Shown here piece after piece: positions 38,477-49,022 of a stretch of DNA of 64,000 bases. Made by a program: the position numbers and the translations under genes. Source of the DNA: Promethearchaeota archaeon (GTDB lineage Archaea > Asgardarchaeota > Lokiarchaeia > Sigyniarchaeales > Promethearchaeaceae); the NCBI GenBank assembly GCA_016933055.1, contig JAFGBS010000021.1:1-64000 (forward strand), written 5' to 3'. How positions within the stretch are numbered: the stretch's first letter is position 1; each line of letters opens with the position of its first letter. The notes below the pieces were generated by a model. It saw only the letters and a program-made list of their open reading frames with translations, was not told where the DNA came from and searched no databases.

Positions 38477-39082
38477 AAAATAATTCCCTAGCGTACCTAG
38501 AATAATTAAGTGCTATATACGTTGTTGATCATAATTTTTTTTATAATCATTTTAATATCACAAGCTTCGATATGGAACAACTACAATAAAGGGGTCGAGG
38601 AGATGATGAAAGAGAATATCGCTGTGCAGAGATAAATTATCATTTCTGTTGAATTAATATATTGAGTGCATTATAATTGGAAGGTTAAAAGATAAGAAGA
38701 AAAACTTATCTAAACAAAGCAATCTATAGAGCATTGTGTGCTAATGAATAAGTGGTTCAATCATTTGTTTTCAAACATTTACTCTTAGAACTTCAATGAG
38801 TGTAGAAGTTCACATCGATTACAATTGAGCTAGGCGATTTAGAGATAGATATTTTAGTGATTTTTCTGCCATTCGATCTTCAACTCGGGTTCGATTCTAA
38901 TAGTGAATAATCAACTGTTCTACATATTGTTGGATATCTGTACGGTCGAATTGTTCGTTTAGGGCCATTCTATTGTTTCCAGATCTTGACAACTAGACAA
39001 TTAGATAAAAATATTCATTGTTGTTTAATTTCTGCTTCCGAATTCAGCTTTTTGAGCTTAGAATCTAGTAGAAATGTAGAAA
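38477..39082. other. Long intergenic region (606 bases) with possible relic
   Basis: No intact gene or RNA recognised. On the minus strand, a frame from ATG 38968 runs to TAA 38821-38819 with one internal TAG (38899-38897). Its two parts (MALNEQFDRTDIQQYVEQL... and ...NRTRVEDRMAEKSLKYL) read like real protein, so it may be a decayed gene. A GGTTCGATTC motif near 38888 resembles a tRNA T-loop but no cloverleaf can be built. Confidence 0.35.
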
Positions 39083-39511
39083 TTAGACTATTTGAAGTTT
39101 GGAATACTGCTCAGGATTCCCGCCGTTTTCGATATACTCTGCATAATGCTTTAGACTTTTCAGCTTGATTTCGGTTTCTCTTCTTATTTCATCGCTGATA
39201 TTACCATCTCGAGGAATTGCATAAAAAGTAACATTTGTGTCTCTACAATTGGCAGCAATACTAAATGTTTCTCCCGCTTCCATAATAAAAGGATTATTTT
39301 CATGAATGTGACTAATTTTTGCGAATGGAATTCTTTCTCCTGTGTGCACATTTTCCTCTCCGGTTAAAGTCTTCAATATGAAACCTTTTCCATTTTCTTC
39401 ACTATGTAAAATCATGGGATTCCACAATGCGTAATGTTCATAATCTTTTAACACATTAAACAGTGTTTCAGCACAAGCAGATATCTTTTGAGTTTTTTCG
39501 ATGCGTGTCAT
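39083..39511 (-). CDS. SRPBCC (START-like) domain protein
   Basis: 142 residues. The start MTRIEKTQKISACAETLFNVLKDYEHYALWNP is typical of polyketide-cyclase/START-like SRPBCC proteins that enclose a hydrophobic ligand. It lacks a signal peptide, so is cytoplasmic. It is single-domain and lies upstream of the large surface protein gene, with no evident functional link. Ligand unknown. Confidence 0.75.
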   Translation of the reverse strand: MTRIEKTQKISACAETLFNVLKDYEHYALWNPMILHSEENGKGFILKTLTGEENVHTGERIPFAKISHIHENNPFIMEAGETFSIAANCRDTNVTFYAIPRDGNISDEIRRETEIKLKSLKHYAEYIENGGNPEQYSKLQIV

Positions 39512-39581
39512 TAACAGTATTCTAGAATAAAATGAATATATATCTATCTATAAAATTAGAAAAATGGTTAAGAAATCTTTT

Positions 39582-39596
39582 AAAAAAAAAAAAAAA
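39582..39596 (-). terminator. T15 terminator for the surface protein gene
   Basis: Fifteen consecutive A on the plus strand, so T15 on the transcribed minus strand, beginning 14 bases after the stop codon of the surface protein gene. Confidence 0.65.
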
Positions 39597-39609
39597 TATA
39601 AAGATATTT

Positions 39610-42588
39610 TTAGTATCCACGTTTCTTCTTGCGCAGGAGGAGAAAAGCCACTAAGCCCCCAATTATTGCAACTAAACCCACTGCACCTACAGTGTAGTAC
39701 CATGTCCATACGAAAGAACTAACACTAAAAGAGAGCGAAGGATAACCAAAATGACCCGCATATATCTGGACCGTCACTAATCCATCAGCATTATCAGGGG
39801 ATATGTCAAATTCCATCAAAATATATTCAGTAATAAAACCTAATTCAGCAGAATATTGTTCCGTTCCAGTGAATGCTGCATAATAGCTCCCGTCCGTTCG
39901 TATTGTATAACTGGTCAAAGAGAGTGGAAAATACAAGTTGACACTCGTAACGGTGCCATAAGAAACATTCATGGTAATCTGAGACCAATCATATTGTCCA
40001 TTACGTGCCGGTAATAATTTTACATACGCATAGTCAAGATCGGAGGCATTATAATTCAGTGTATGTCCATAATCTGTGAATTCTGTAAAGTTGATATCCG
40101 CTGAATGAGTTGCTGGAGGATCCCTCCCAAGTGTGTATTCCTGTTGGATCCAGATATCTTGTCGATAAACGGCGACAGAAAATATCATATCTGCAGTAAA
40201 TTTTTCAGTTACACCCGTATTGGAACCGTTGTAATTATAAATTGCCATGTCTTCCGTCGAGAAGAACATCAACGCTTTTTGATAATTAAAGTTGTAATCC
40301 AATCCAAAACCTGCATCATTAATGGAAGGTCCATCTTGTGCATTATCCACTATAATCCCACTAGCCCACTCTGTTTCTCCCGATGTGTCATCATAATAGG
40401 GGTCTCCCAGAGGTCCTATGTCATACCCAAATTCAATATTCAAATCAAATCGGATCTTAACAAATTTTTTCAGTGTGAAGTCATTAACTGTTGGCACCGT
40501 CGCTGCTGAAGTGTTACAGTATATTCTTATCAGATATAAGGGCCTATCTCCCGTGTCAGGGACACCTGTCCCAGTGCTATTAGTGGTAGTTTGCACATAA
40601 TTCCAGTTAGTTAAAGTATCAGGATCCCATGAAGTCGTACCACTCTGTTGAAGACTTCCCGATGCTGTTTTGGAACCATCAACGAAATCGTGTGTAGAGG
40701 GATTAAAATCTAACCATCCACCAGTTGATCGATATTGCCATACAAATGCATCCGTATCCGAAGCTGAACCCAATGCTACATTTACCCCTGAAAATTTATC
40801 ATATGCTCCGATAATAAATGCATCTCCAGTAGTTGCTCCTGTAGTTTTAATGGGCAATGGTGATGTTCCTGTATAATCAACAAAACCTGGTGTACTTGCA
40901 TCAAAAAGAAACTCGAGATCGGGATTTAAATTCACATTGAAGATATTGGGATTTTTATCCAAATTTAATGAAATATTGTAGCCATAATGACGGAATTCCT
41001 CATCTACATCCCAAATTAGAGCGTTCCCATGAGTAGCACCTAGTGGATCGGGCATATTATCCCATGCCGATAGAGTAATATCTTTAAATTGACTAGATAT
41101 TAAATCGACATTGGGATTTTTTAGAACGTAGGTTGTTTTTTCAGCTTCTGTAAAAGTAGTGGTTAATCGCAAATACTCATTTCCACCGCTTCCAGAGTGT
41201 TCAAATCCAAATCTATATGTGCCTTTGCTAATTAAGATGTTCACCGAATAATTACCGGAAGAAACCAAGTGTGTATCGATATTTTCGTATATACCAATAG
41301 TTCTAACATGATTATCACAAATTTCTACAATATAGGGATCAGATTCAATGAGATCGGGAGAATTGGGTCCTACGGATTCAAATTGTAATGACAATACTCC
41401 CGGATTGCGAGTACGCACGAACTTTCCTACAGCTTGTTCTTGAAGAGTAACGATTACTAATTCAGAATCATCTAAATCGATCCTATCCGACTTTATTTCA
41501 CTGAATTCTAGCGAAAATTTGGGTATATTTGATTCAGCGACTCCCGGAGATGCCCATGTAAAGTAATTCGGAGTATCTATAACGATATATATATTCGATC
41601 CCCCTAAAGGATTATAAATATTATTGTATCCCGTTGACAATCCAGTATGTGTGAAGGAATTTGCGGATTCATAGAAAATCCTACGATTAGATCCTCCAGG
41701 ATCATTGAATTCAAAATCCAAAGAATACACATAATAATTTAGTAAATCAATATTCATTTCGTAAACATATTTTTGGTATTCTGGATTTAGGATTTCGGAA
41801 GATCCCGGAAGAACTCCATCATGGATAGTTGATCCGCTTCGGATTGTTTGCGATTTGAAGTACTCACAGCGCAAAGTGACGAAACTCGCTCCGGTAGTAA
41901 ACGTCATCGTATATTTTCCTATCTCAAATGCAGCAAAGTAGAAATAACGACCTAAAGTTGATCCTCCTATGAACCGATTATTCGGAAGTTGCGTTTGAAT
42001 TATATTTACATATTTACCAGAGGGGGATATAATGGTAGGCGTTAATGCTACATCATTATACCAAATCTGATGAATGCCAGTTCTTGTGGCAGTAATATCG
42101 ACTTCCGGTATCAAACCACTATCCATTTGAATTTCAATCGAATCCCCCTCTCCCAATTTATATCTATCCACAACTAATGATACTTTATAATCCCCAAATT
42201 TGTCACTATTATTTGCTACATTAACGTAATAAGTAGCTTCATCACTCTTAAGACCATAACTGTTATAATAGGAAATATCGGTGCCCAATGTAACTGGATA
42301 ATATAATTCCGCTTCGGGATCATCTGGAACGCTTGAGGATCCCCCAACCGGATTACCAACCCAATCTTGTAAGGTAAAAGTCCCGGGTTTATTTCCATGA
42401 ATTTGTATCGAGGCGAACATAGAACTCTGAGGAGTAATAGCAACCTTCGAATAAGGATTTTCTGAAGATGTTGTTACTGTTGCGTCGTCATAACTATGGG
42501 ATTTAGCACTTACCAAAACGGGCATGCATAATATGAACACAACAGCGATTAGAATTATTTTTGTGATATGTTTAGTTTTTAGTTTCAT
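39610..42588 (-). CDS. Large secreted surface protein, C-terminally membrane-anchored
   Basis: 993 residues. The ATG at 42588 is chosen because GAGG precedes it by about 9 bases and it gives a normal signal peptide (KHITKIILIAVVFILCMPVLVSA). The long body is rich in Asn, Ser, Thr, Tyr and Gly with many predicted beta strands and few Cys, as in S-layer or adhesin-like proteins. It ends with a hydrophobic helix (VGAVGLVAIIGGLVAFLLL) and RKKKRGY, the usual archaeal anchor. No enzyme motif found. Divergent from the GH38 gene; a role in the cell envelope is inferred from layout only. Confidence 0.8.
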   Translation of the reverse strand: MKLKTKHITKIILIAVVFILCMPVLVSAKSHSYDDATVTTSSENPYSKVAITPQSSMFASIQIHGNKPGTFTLQDWVGNPVGGSSSVPDDPEAELYYPVTLGTDISYYNSYGLKSDEATYYVNVANNSDKFGDYKVSLVVDRYKLGEGDSIEIQMDSGLIPEVDITATRTGIHQIWYNDVALTPTIISPSGKYVNIIQTQLPNNRFIGGSTLGRYFYFAAFEIGKYTMTFTTGASFVTLRCEYFKSQTIRSGSTIHDGVLPGSSEILNPEYQKYVYEMNIDLLNYYVYSLDFEFNDPGGSNRRIFYESANSFTHTGLSTGYNNIYNPLGGSNIYIVIDTPNYFTWASPGVAESNIPKFSLEFSEIKSDRIDLDDSELVIVTLQEQAVGKFVRTRNPGVLSLQFESVGPNSPDLIESDPYIVEICDNHVRTIGIYENIDTHLVSSGNYSVNILISKGTYRFGFEHSGSGGNEYLRLTTTFTEAEKTTYVLKNPNVDLISSQFKDITLSAWDNMPDPLGATHGNALIWDVDEEFRHYGYNISLNLDKNPNIFNVNLNPDLEFLFDASTPGFVDYTGTSPLPIKTTGATTGDAFIIGAYDKFSGVNVALGSASDTDAFVWQYRSTGGWLDFNPSTHDFVDGSKTASGSLQQSGTTSWDPDTLTNWNYVQTTTNSTGTGVPDTGDRPLYLIRIYCNTSAATVPTVNDFTLKKFVKIRFDLNIEFGYDIGPLGDPYYDDTSGETEWASGIIVDNAQDGPSINDAGFGLDYNFNYQKALMFFSTEDMAIYNYNGSNTGVTEKFTADMIFSVAVYRQDIWIQQEYTLGRDPPATHSADINFTEFTDYGHTLNYNASDLDYAYVKLLPARNGQYDWSQITMNVSYGTVTSVNLYFPLSLTSYTIRTDGSYYAAFTGTEQYSAELGFITEYILMEFDISPDNADGLVTVQIYAGHFGYPSLSFSVSSFVWTWYYTVGAVGLVAIIGGLVAFLLLRKKKRGY

Positions 42589-42756
42589 AAAATCAATCCT
42601 CATAAAGAGTTATAGGAGAAAAAACAGATCGCAATAAAAAACCTATGTATGGTTTAAATATTTAGCACTAATTCCTTTATCATCTCTATCATAACTATCT
42701 CATGATTCCTGAAAAAATTGGAAATCAGAATGTAACTATCATTAACAACAAAATTT

Positions 42757-45705
42757 ATGATACTCTATGAGAATGATACTGCTATGAGAAAAAAACGGCT
42801 GGGTATAGAACACTATTATGATTCGGTAATTTATTCACCCTCATATGTAAAATTGAAAAAATTATTGCATGATTCCAATTATTTGTATTATAAAATCCCT
42901 ATGAGAATCAAACGGTTAGAGTGGTTTTCTAAAATTTTACAGCATATTCCTCTACCTTTTAGTCCAACTACCTATTTTAAGTTGGAAGATTTTGATATTT
43001 ATCCAATTGCCCAGTCACATTTGGATGCTGCGTGGTTATGGACAGTAAATGATACTAAAGTGAGAGCATATAAGACCTTTTATGCAGCACTTAAACATAT
43101 TAATCAATATCCCTACTTCAGCGTTTCAATGACTAGCCCCCAATATTTCAATTGGATTAAACGGTATGATCCTGAAATGTGGGAGCGAGTGAAACAACAA
43201 GTTGCCCAAAATAAAATAGACACTGTTGGAGGCATGTGGGTCGAGCCAGCATTGCGATTGTGTTCGGGTGAGTCTTTAGTACGACAACGATTATATGGGC
43301 AGTTATTTTATTTGCGTAACTTTGGAAAAACTAGCAAGGTTGAATCATTATTAGATGTATTCGGATTTCCGTATTCATTACCCCAAATCCTAGTAAAATC
43401 AGGTGCGGAGTCATTTTGGACTACAAAACTCACATGGAATGATTATTCTCCATTCCCTTTTTCTAATTTCATGTGGAGGGGATTGGATGGAACCGAAATA
43501 TTTTCTCATATGTTCAAGTTTCAAATTATGGCGATGATTGATTTTGGTTTATATCGTCGTATGGCACGAAAACCTAGAATAAAAGGTTTAGTGTTTAATT
43601 CTCATAACTCTCTCAAGGAAATGAATGACGCTTTATCCGATGAACATGTTCGGACCTTAGGATTGTTTTATGGAAAGGGAGATGGAGGAAAAGGACCGAT
43701 TTTCACCGAAATCCAATACATGGAAAATCTTGCGAAATTTTATGGATTCAAGCATACGAATACTCACCGATATTTCGAGATATTAAAGGAGGATGTTGGT
43801 GACATAATCATAACTTGGGATGACGAATTATATTTGGAATATCATCGTGGATGTTTAACAACTCAAGCACGTGTTAAGAAAGGTAATCGATGTTCTGAGG
43901 AAGTGGTTATTGCCGCTGAATGTTTAAATACCACGATGTTGTTAACACCCCAATTAGACAAACATATCTATCCCAAAAAACTATTTGATGATTGTTGGCA
44001 AAAAATCCTTTTTAACCAATTTCATGATATTCTCCCCGGTTCTTCTATACCTGAAGTATATCTGCTAACTTGGAAGGAGCATGATTATGTAATAGAAAAT
44101 ATGCGATCCATGTTAAAGAACTGTTTATCACAAATTGAAACCGCGCTTCCTAGAATAAAGGGAGATATTATTATATATAATCCAGTTTCAGTGAAGAATG
44201 ATGGGATAATTAAAGATAATAACGATGAATATTTCATAAAAAATATTGAACCTTTCTCTGTTCTTATTTTAAGTAAAGAAGAACTTCAGAAACGGAACGA
44301 AACCTATAAACACGAAATTTCTATAGAATCTGGAAAATCTTCAATAAACGTGGAAAATGAATATCTAACCATAGCAGTCTCAAAAAAGTCAGGAAATCTT
44401 ATAGAATTGAACTTGAAACATCAACAAGCTATAACAAATTTTCTATATGGAGAAAGGAATGAAATTAAAGAAAGTACCGAAAAACTAGTAATGAAGGATA
44501 ATACCATAAAAAAGCATCATTTACGGTTTAAGGGAGCTCGAATCCACGCATTTCGGGAATTTATGAAACGAGGACAAGCATATCCTGCGTGGAATATTGA
44601 TAAATCCTACACAAAACATCCACTTGAGGTAAAGCTCGTAGAAGAACCGAAAGTGGAGAGTTTTCCAACTAAAGCTGAAGTCACTAGTAAATTTATGATC
44701 AAGCATTCTTACGTAGAGATAAAATATACGATACGAGCTCAATCAGATTTCGTAGATGTCGATTTTAGAATCGATTTCAATGATAACAAGACATTGCTGA
44801 AATATTTCATCCCTCTAAACCTACAGTCTGAGAATATCAGATGTGAAATTCCATATGGATCGGTTGTTCGAAATAGAAATCCGAAAACCGAAATGGAAAA
44901 GGGTAAATGGGAATTTGGAATGCAAAAATGGGTAGATATTAGTGATCTGGATGTGGGTTTGGCAATATTGAATGATTCAAAATACGGATTGTCTGCAAAT
45001 ATGAAAGGAATTTCCATCACATTGGTTCGTTCTCCCCATTATCCCAAAGATCCTTTCCACACGCGAGAAATTAAATTCAAACCAGAAGAACGACCGAATT
45101 ATACCGATCTTGGATTCCATGAATTCCAATTGCGAATCGTTCCCCATAAAGGTAATTGGATTAATCACAGAATACCCCATAAAGCTTTGGCATTTAATAA
45201 TCCAGTAATCTCTATAAGGACAAAAGTACTTTCTCAAGAAAATAATATTCCTTCTGAATCTCGCTTAAATGCTAATTCGTGTCAAACACAAGGATTAGAA
45301 GGTTATCAAGTTGTATTACCGAAAATTACCTCTGATCATCAAAACATAATTATATCTACCTTTAAACCCTCTGAGTGGATCAGTAAAGAAACCGAAGAAT
45401 TCAAAGTAGACAAAAAATATTCAAATGAAGATTTTGACTTACCTGAATCTCCCAGTGATTGGATCTGGGATGGAAAAACCCTCATTATAAGAGCATTTGA
45501 ATGCGGGGGTTCCCAGATTTCAAGTAGTCTTCGATTACATCACTTACCAGATTCTATAGAAATTACAGCTGAGGAAATAGATTTACTGGAATACAAAATA
45601 GGTAAAAAATTAGAAGTTATCCGGAATTCAGCAAATAATACTATAGTCATTCGGACAGAATTCACACCCTACGAGATTAAAACCATCCGTTTGATTATAG
45701 AATGA
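42757..45705 (+). CDS. GH38 alpha-mannosidase
   Basis: 982 residues, full length for bacterial/archaeal GH38. Conserved parts are AQSHLDAAWLW (Zn-binding His and Asp), GGMWVEPALRLCSGESLVRQ, the nucleophile Asp of SLLDVFGFP, FNQFHDILPGSSI (Zn His), and C-terminal beta domains. It lacks a signal peptide. It would remove alpha-mannose from glycans or mannosylated lipids. No ribosome site is visible at ATG 42757; ATG 42784 (MRKKRLGIEHYY) is an alternative start. Neighbouring GH and peptidase genes suggest glycoprotein turnover, an inference. Confidence 0.92.
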   Translation: MILYENDTAMRKKRLGIEHYYDSVIYSPSYVKLKKLLHDSNYLYYKIPMRIKRLEWFSKILQHIPLPFSPTTYFKLEDFDIYPIAQSHLDAAWLWTVNDTKVRAYKTFYAALKHINQYPYFSVSMTSPQYFNWIKRYDPEMWERVKQQVAQNKIDTVGGMWVEPALRLCSGESLVRQRLYGQLFYLRNFGKTSKVESLLDVFGFPYSLPQILVKSGAESFWTTKLTWNDYSPFPFSNFMWRGLDGTEIFSHMFKFQIMAMIDFGLYRRMARKPRIKGLVFNSHNSLKEMNDALSDEHVRTLGLFYGKGDGGKGPIFTEIQYMENLAKFYGFKHTNTHRYFEILKEDVGDIIITWDDELYLEYHRGCLTTQARVKKGNRCSEEVVIAAECLNTTMLLTPQLDKHIYPKKLFDDCWQKILFNQFHDILPGSSIPEVYLLTWKEHDYVIENMRSMLKNCLSQIETALPRIKGDIIIYNPVSVKNDGIIKDNNDEYFIKNIEPFSVLILSKEELQKRNETYKHEISIESGKSSINVENEYLTIAVSKKSGNLIELNLKHQQAITNFLYGERNEIKESTEKLVMKDNTIKKHHLRFKGARIHAFREFMKRGQAYPAWNIDKSYTKHPLEVKLVEEPKVESFPTKAEVTSKFMIKHSYVEIKYTIRAQSDFVDVDFRIDFNDNKTLLKYFIPLNLQSENIRCEIPYGSVVRNRNPKTEMEKGKWEFGMQKWVDISDLDVGLAILNDSKYGLSANMKGISITLVRSPHYPKDPFHTREIKFKPEERPNYTDLGFHEFQLRIVPHKGNWINHRIPHKALAFNNPVISIRTKVLSQENNIPSESRLNANSCQTQGLEGYQVVLPKITSDHQNIIISTFKPSEWISKETEEFKVDKKYSNEDFDLPESPSDWIWDGKTLIIRAFECGGSQISSSLRLHHLPDSIEITAEEIDLLEYKIGKKLEVIRNSANNTIVIRTEFTPYEIKTIRLIIE

Positions 45706-45732
45706 TTAAAAATCTTGCAAAAAGAGATTGTG

Positions 45733-46983
45733 TTATTTTTTGTCAATTAAGTTTATGAATTCTAGTGAGATTCTTCTCACTTTATCCAAAGCTTCTGACT
45801 CTACTTTGTCCGCTGTATCACCAATTGTGTGATACCAGCGTTTAACCTCGGGTTTTTCGATATCCATCGCTTCTAAACTAGCTCCTTTAGAAAATCCACC
45901 TTGCACAATTGCAGACCCATCTGTAGCTCCAAAGGGTAGAACTCGACTTTCTAAAGGGATTCCGATGTTTTCCGCTGCCTGAATAACTTTTTCTACAATT
46001 TCGGGATCATATTGTACTCCCAATGTGACTTCTTTATTGATCACATGGAGATCATCAGATTTTGCGACACCATCAAAATTCAAGAAATAAAACGGTTTTT
46101 TCTTAAGTTCGTCCTTATGGCCTTTTACCCAACGTTTTGCACCCCGAAGACCTGCTTCTTCGGAACCGAATGCACAAAAAAGTATTTTGGTATTTTTAGG
46201 TACAAGATCTTTATTAAGAGTGAGAGATTCTGCAATTCCTTGCATTATGGCAATTCCACTTAAATTATCGTTAGCCCCCATAACCGTCCATTTTGTTTTG
46301 AAGAAAAATAGCAAAGAGGTCATAGGAACGGTGATAATAGCCACACCTATTCCAAAGTAGGAAAAAATTGTTCCAGGAACATTAAAAACCCAACTAGATA
46401 TGAAAAAAGCAAGTGAAAGCAATATGTATATAACCAGTAATATAGGCAATCCGACTAGAAAATAATTGAACGTTCTCGGCATATATAGATTAAAATTAAA
46501 CTGATAGGCAGAATCTAGATGCGCAGAAAACATCAAAGTCTGCTTCCAGTCATCCCTTGGATTAATCTCACCTATTACATTCACACTGGTCTCTTTAGGA
46601 TAAAAAAAATCCACGAACTCCGCATATCGTAGAAATTGCATGTAGAAAATGAACATTGCTAAAATCGCTGTGATTGCTGAAATTATGGGATAAATCCAGA
46701 AAAAAGGCAATCCAATAAGGAATAATAATGGAGAAAATATCGTAAAACTTAGAAATGCGCGTGGAGCAAGTTTAAACTCTTCTTTAGTTACATCATCACA
46801 ATATTTAGTAAATTCATCTTTCACAATTTCTGCAGCTTTATGTTCAGCAGCACTTCCTGCCTCTCGTGGACCCACTTCTTCACAAATCTTCACGAGAAAT
46901 TTATGCATGGTATTTTGACGAAATCCTTCTGGAATCTTGTTATCCTTCCATACTCTTCGAGACAGTTCCTTATTTTTCACCAT
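45733..46983 (-). CDS. M28-family membrane zinc peptidase
   Basis: 416 residues. M28 metal ligands are seen in order: SAHLDSAY (His, Asp), GANDNLSG (bridging Asp), GSEEAGLRGA (catalytic Glu-Glu), LNFDGV (Asp) and WYHTIGDT (His). Two hydrophobic hairpins (about 80-125 and 165-235) interrupt the domain, which places the enzyme in the membrane, like eukaryotic/archaeal multi-pass M28 members. A TATA-like TTTTTAAAG centred 27 bases before ATG 46983 suggests its own leaderless promoter inside the minus-strand gene run. Substrate unknown. Confidence 0.88.
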   Translation of the reverse strand: MVKNKELSRRVWKDNKIPEGFRQNTMHKFLVKICEEVGPREAGSAAEHKAAEIVKDEFTKYCDDVTKEEFKLAPRAFLSFTIFSPLLFLIGLPFFWIYPIISAITAILAMFIFYMQFLRYAEFVDFFYPKETSVNVIGEINPRDDWKQTLMFSAHLDSAYQFNFNLYMPRTFNYFLVGLPILLVIYILLSLAFFISSWVFNVPGTIFSYFGIGVAIITVPMTSLLFFFKTKWTVMGANDNLSGIAIMQGIAESLTLNKDLVPKNTKILFCAFGSEEAGLRGAKRWVKGHKDELKKKPFYFLNFDGVAKSDDLHVINKEVTLGVQYDPEIVEKVIQAAENIGIPLESRVLPFGATDGSAIVQGGFSKGASLEAMDIEKPEVKRWYHTIGDTADKVESEALDKVRRISLEFINLIDKK

Positions 46984-47043
46984 ATATCCAGATCTGAGAT
47001 TATTCTTTAAAAATCTAGTACAAAATGGAATAATGATTTTAGA

Positions 47044-47163
47044 TTATGGAAGAAGAGGCATTATGAATAATTCGAAAATCAGAGTAATAACTGCCGCAAT
47101 CCCAGCGGTAATTAACACAGCCCCAACCGGATTAAATTCCTTTTTAGACATGATAATTATCAT
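47044..47163 (-). CDS. 39-residue single-helix membrane protein
   Basis: A short frame on the minus strand from ATG 47163, with GGAG 6 bases before it. It reads MIIIMSKKEFNPVGAVLITA and continues through a hydrophobic helix to FELFIMPLLP before TAA 47046-47044. A charged SKKEFNP followed by a single transmembrane helix is a natural mini-protein layout. It lies between the phosphoesterase and M28 genes on the same strand. Function unknown. Confidence 0.6.
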   Translation of the reverse strand: MIIIMSKKEFNPVGAVLITAGIAAVITLIFELFIMPLLP

Positions 47164-47203
47164 ATTATTCTCCAAAAAATATAAAAAATTATGGGTAACT
47201 TGT

Positions 47204-49018
47204 TCAAAAAAACTTCAATATAGATCCTTGTGATTGAGCTGGAGGAGGAATGTTCAGAATCGATGATAGAGTAGGAGCAATATGTATCAATTCCGTTAAC
47301 CCCTCAAGTTTCAATCCGTGTTCAACACTGGGACCTTTGAATATTATCGGAACACTATTGGAAAATGGTCCAAATCGCTTAGTTGGTAAATAATACGCAT
47401 GTGCACCAAAAATATGATCCGAATTATAACAAAGAGGTTTATCAATGAGATTGGTTCTAGCAGCATTCATAACTGCCAGATCATCATCGAATATATTATA
47501 AGGAGGATTGAGGAAATATACCACATCACCAATTCGTTTCCCATTCTGATGCAATTCTGGATGATCTTCTTTGCGCATCACCAAGTCAATAATCGGATTG
47601 TTATTTTCCGGGTCCTTTATGTCCTGTAACACGTCTATCACATGGTCCCTTATAGATTCATAATCTTTTTGATCTACTATTCCTTGGGGATCTCTACCCT
47701 TAAGATTAATCCAGATATAAGTGGGTTCACAATAAGGAAATACCTGAGATTTTGTCCAATCAATTTGATAATAATTCCCATTTTTCCTATAAGCCATTAA
47801 TCCAGCCTCTACTAGCGGTTTAACGATGTTCGCAATCCTCCAGCACGGAATAGCCCCATGATCCGAAATATACACAACTGTAGTATTTTCATCCACCACA
47901 CTATCAATCAAAATACCTACCATATCATCAACAATTGAATAGGCTGTTTGAACGTGATTAATCGCCATTTCAGCGGTTTTCTCATCATATTGGGGGTATT
48001 CAGGATGCAAGTGACCAAGCGTATTGTGATTTATGGTATCTAGGTGATGAACATGAAAATAACATAATTCCCATTTTAATTGTTTTCTTGCAAAATAAAT
48101 GGCATTGGCTATAGCTTGGGTTTCTTTACGAGCGAATTCTAGGACTTCGGTCATTTTCCCCTCAAATGTATATCCTACATTAGATTTCGTAGGATTTTCT
48201 TCGGGAAATTTTATATTTTTCAAAAGTTTTTCCGCAAAATCAGTTGAACTAGTCCATCCATGGGTATTGTATAGCGGAGAAATGATTAACTCAACTTTAG
48301 AACCATCTTGTGCTATTTCGCGTAAATAAAACCGGAATATTACAGGTAAATCCCGCCCTCGATATTGACTAAAACTATTGAACCACTCACTCCACTGTCC
48401 TTGTTGCATAGTGAATTTATGGTTACTATATCCATAATGCAGAGATTTTTTTTGTTTTATTTCAAATTTAATGGCTGTATTATTAGAAATATGGAGGGTG
48501 AAAGTGTTATTTCTGATGATAAGTTTTTTTTTTTTCGAGTTTGTAGAAAAAATTAGTGTCTTTTGTGATCGTATAATTGGAGGAAGAATAGTGGGAATCG
48601 GCCAGGAAAAAGCACTCATAATTCCAAATTTAAGATTTGCTAACCATCCAGCAGGATAATTAATGATAAATGAAGGAATTTGATGTCGATCGGCAGTTTC
48701 CCAGATATATTCTGCTGTAGTGAATTTCTTCAATTGGGAACGAGATCTTTGTGTGGCACCATAATCCAGCTCTTCCCCAGGAATATGGGTATAAAAACTG
48801 GTTGCCCCATGAACGGAAGTTGTAGCCCCTGTGGCGATTGTAGTCCAGTTCGTTGGTGTATCGCAAGGTACGCAAGAAAGCCCCTCTGCATAAACACCAG
48901 ATTCTATTAGATTTTTTATATTAGGTAAAAGTCCCTCATCGACAAATTTATCCAACAGATAGGGAATAGACTGATCGACACCGATTAATAGTACCTTGTT
49001 TCTATTCATCTGAACCAT
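47204..49018 (-). CDS. Alkaline-phosphatase-superfamily phosphodiesterase/pyrophosphatase-like
   Basis: About 604 residues. Metal and nucleophile positions of the AP superfamily are visible: LLIGVDQ (Asp), the Thr nucleophile of DTPTNWTTIATG, YFHVHHLDTINH, YISDHGAI and DHIFGAHAYY. This set matches type I phosphodiesterase / nucleotide pyrophosphatase enzymes. No signal peptide is seen, so cytoplasmic. The ATG at 49018 follows the SDR stop by 4 bases, so the pair is co-transcribed; a longer frame to 49054 would overlap the SDR. An insertion (about 170-260) is specific to this group. Substrate unknown. Confidence 0.85.
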   Translation of the reverse strand: MVQMNRNKVLLIGVDQSIPYLLDKFVDEGLLPNIKNLIESGVYAEGLSCVPCDTPTNWTTIATGATTSVHGATSFYTHIPGEELDYGATQRSRSQLKKFTTAEYIWETADRHQIPSFIINYPAGWLANLKFGIMSAFSWPIPTILPPIIRSQKTLIFSTNSKKKKLIIRNNTFTLHISNNTAIKFEIKQKKSLHYGYSNHKFTMQQGQWSEWFNSFSQYRGRDLPVIFRFYLREIAQDGSKVELIISPLYNTHGWTSSTDFAEKLLKNIKFPEENPTKSNVGYTFEGKMTEVLEFARKETQAIANAIYFARKQLKWELCYFHVHHLDTINHNTLGHLHPEYPQYDEKTAEMAINHVQTAYSIVDDMVGILIDSVVDENTTVVYISDHGAIPCWRIANIVKPLVEAGLMAYRKNGNYYQIDWTKSQVFPYCEPTYIWINLKGRDPQGIVDQKDYESIRDHVIDVLQDIKDPENNNPIIDLVMRKEDHPELHQNGKRIGDVVYFLNPPYNIFDDDLAVMNAARTNLIDKPLCYNSDHIFGAHAYYLPTKRFGPFSNSVPIIFKGPSVEHGLKLEGLTELIHIAPTLSSILNIPPPAQSQGSILKFF

Positions 49019-49022
49019 CTCA

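Noticed and set aside
38880..38905. tRNA T-loop-like GGTTCGATTC
   Set aside because: The flanking five-base stems do not pair and no anticodon arm, D arm or acceptor stem can be built around it.
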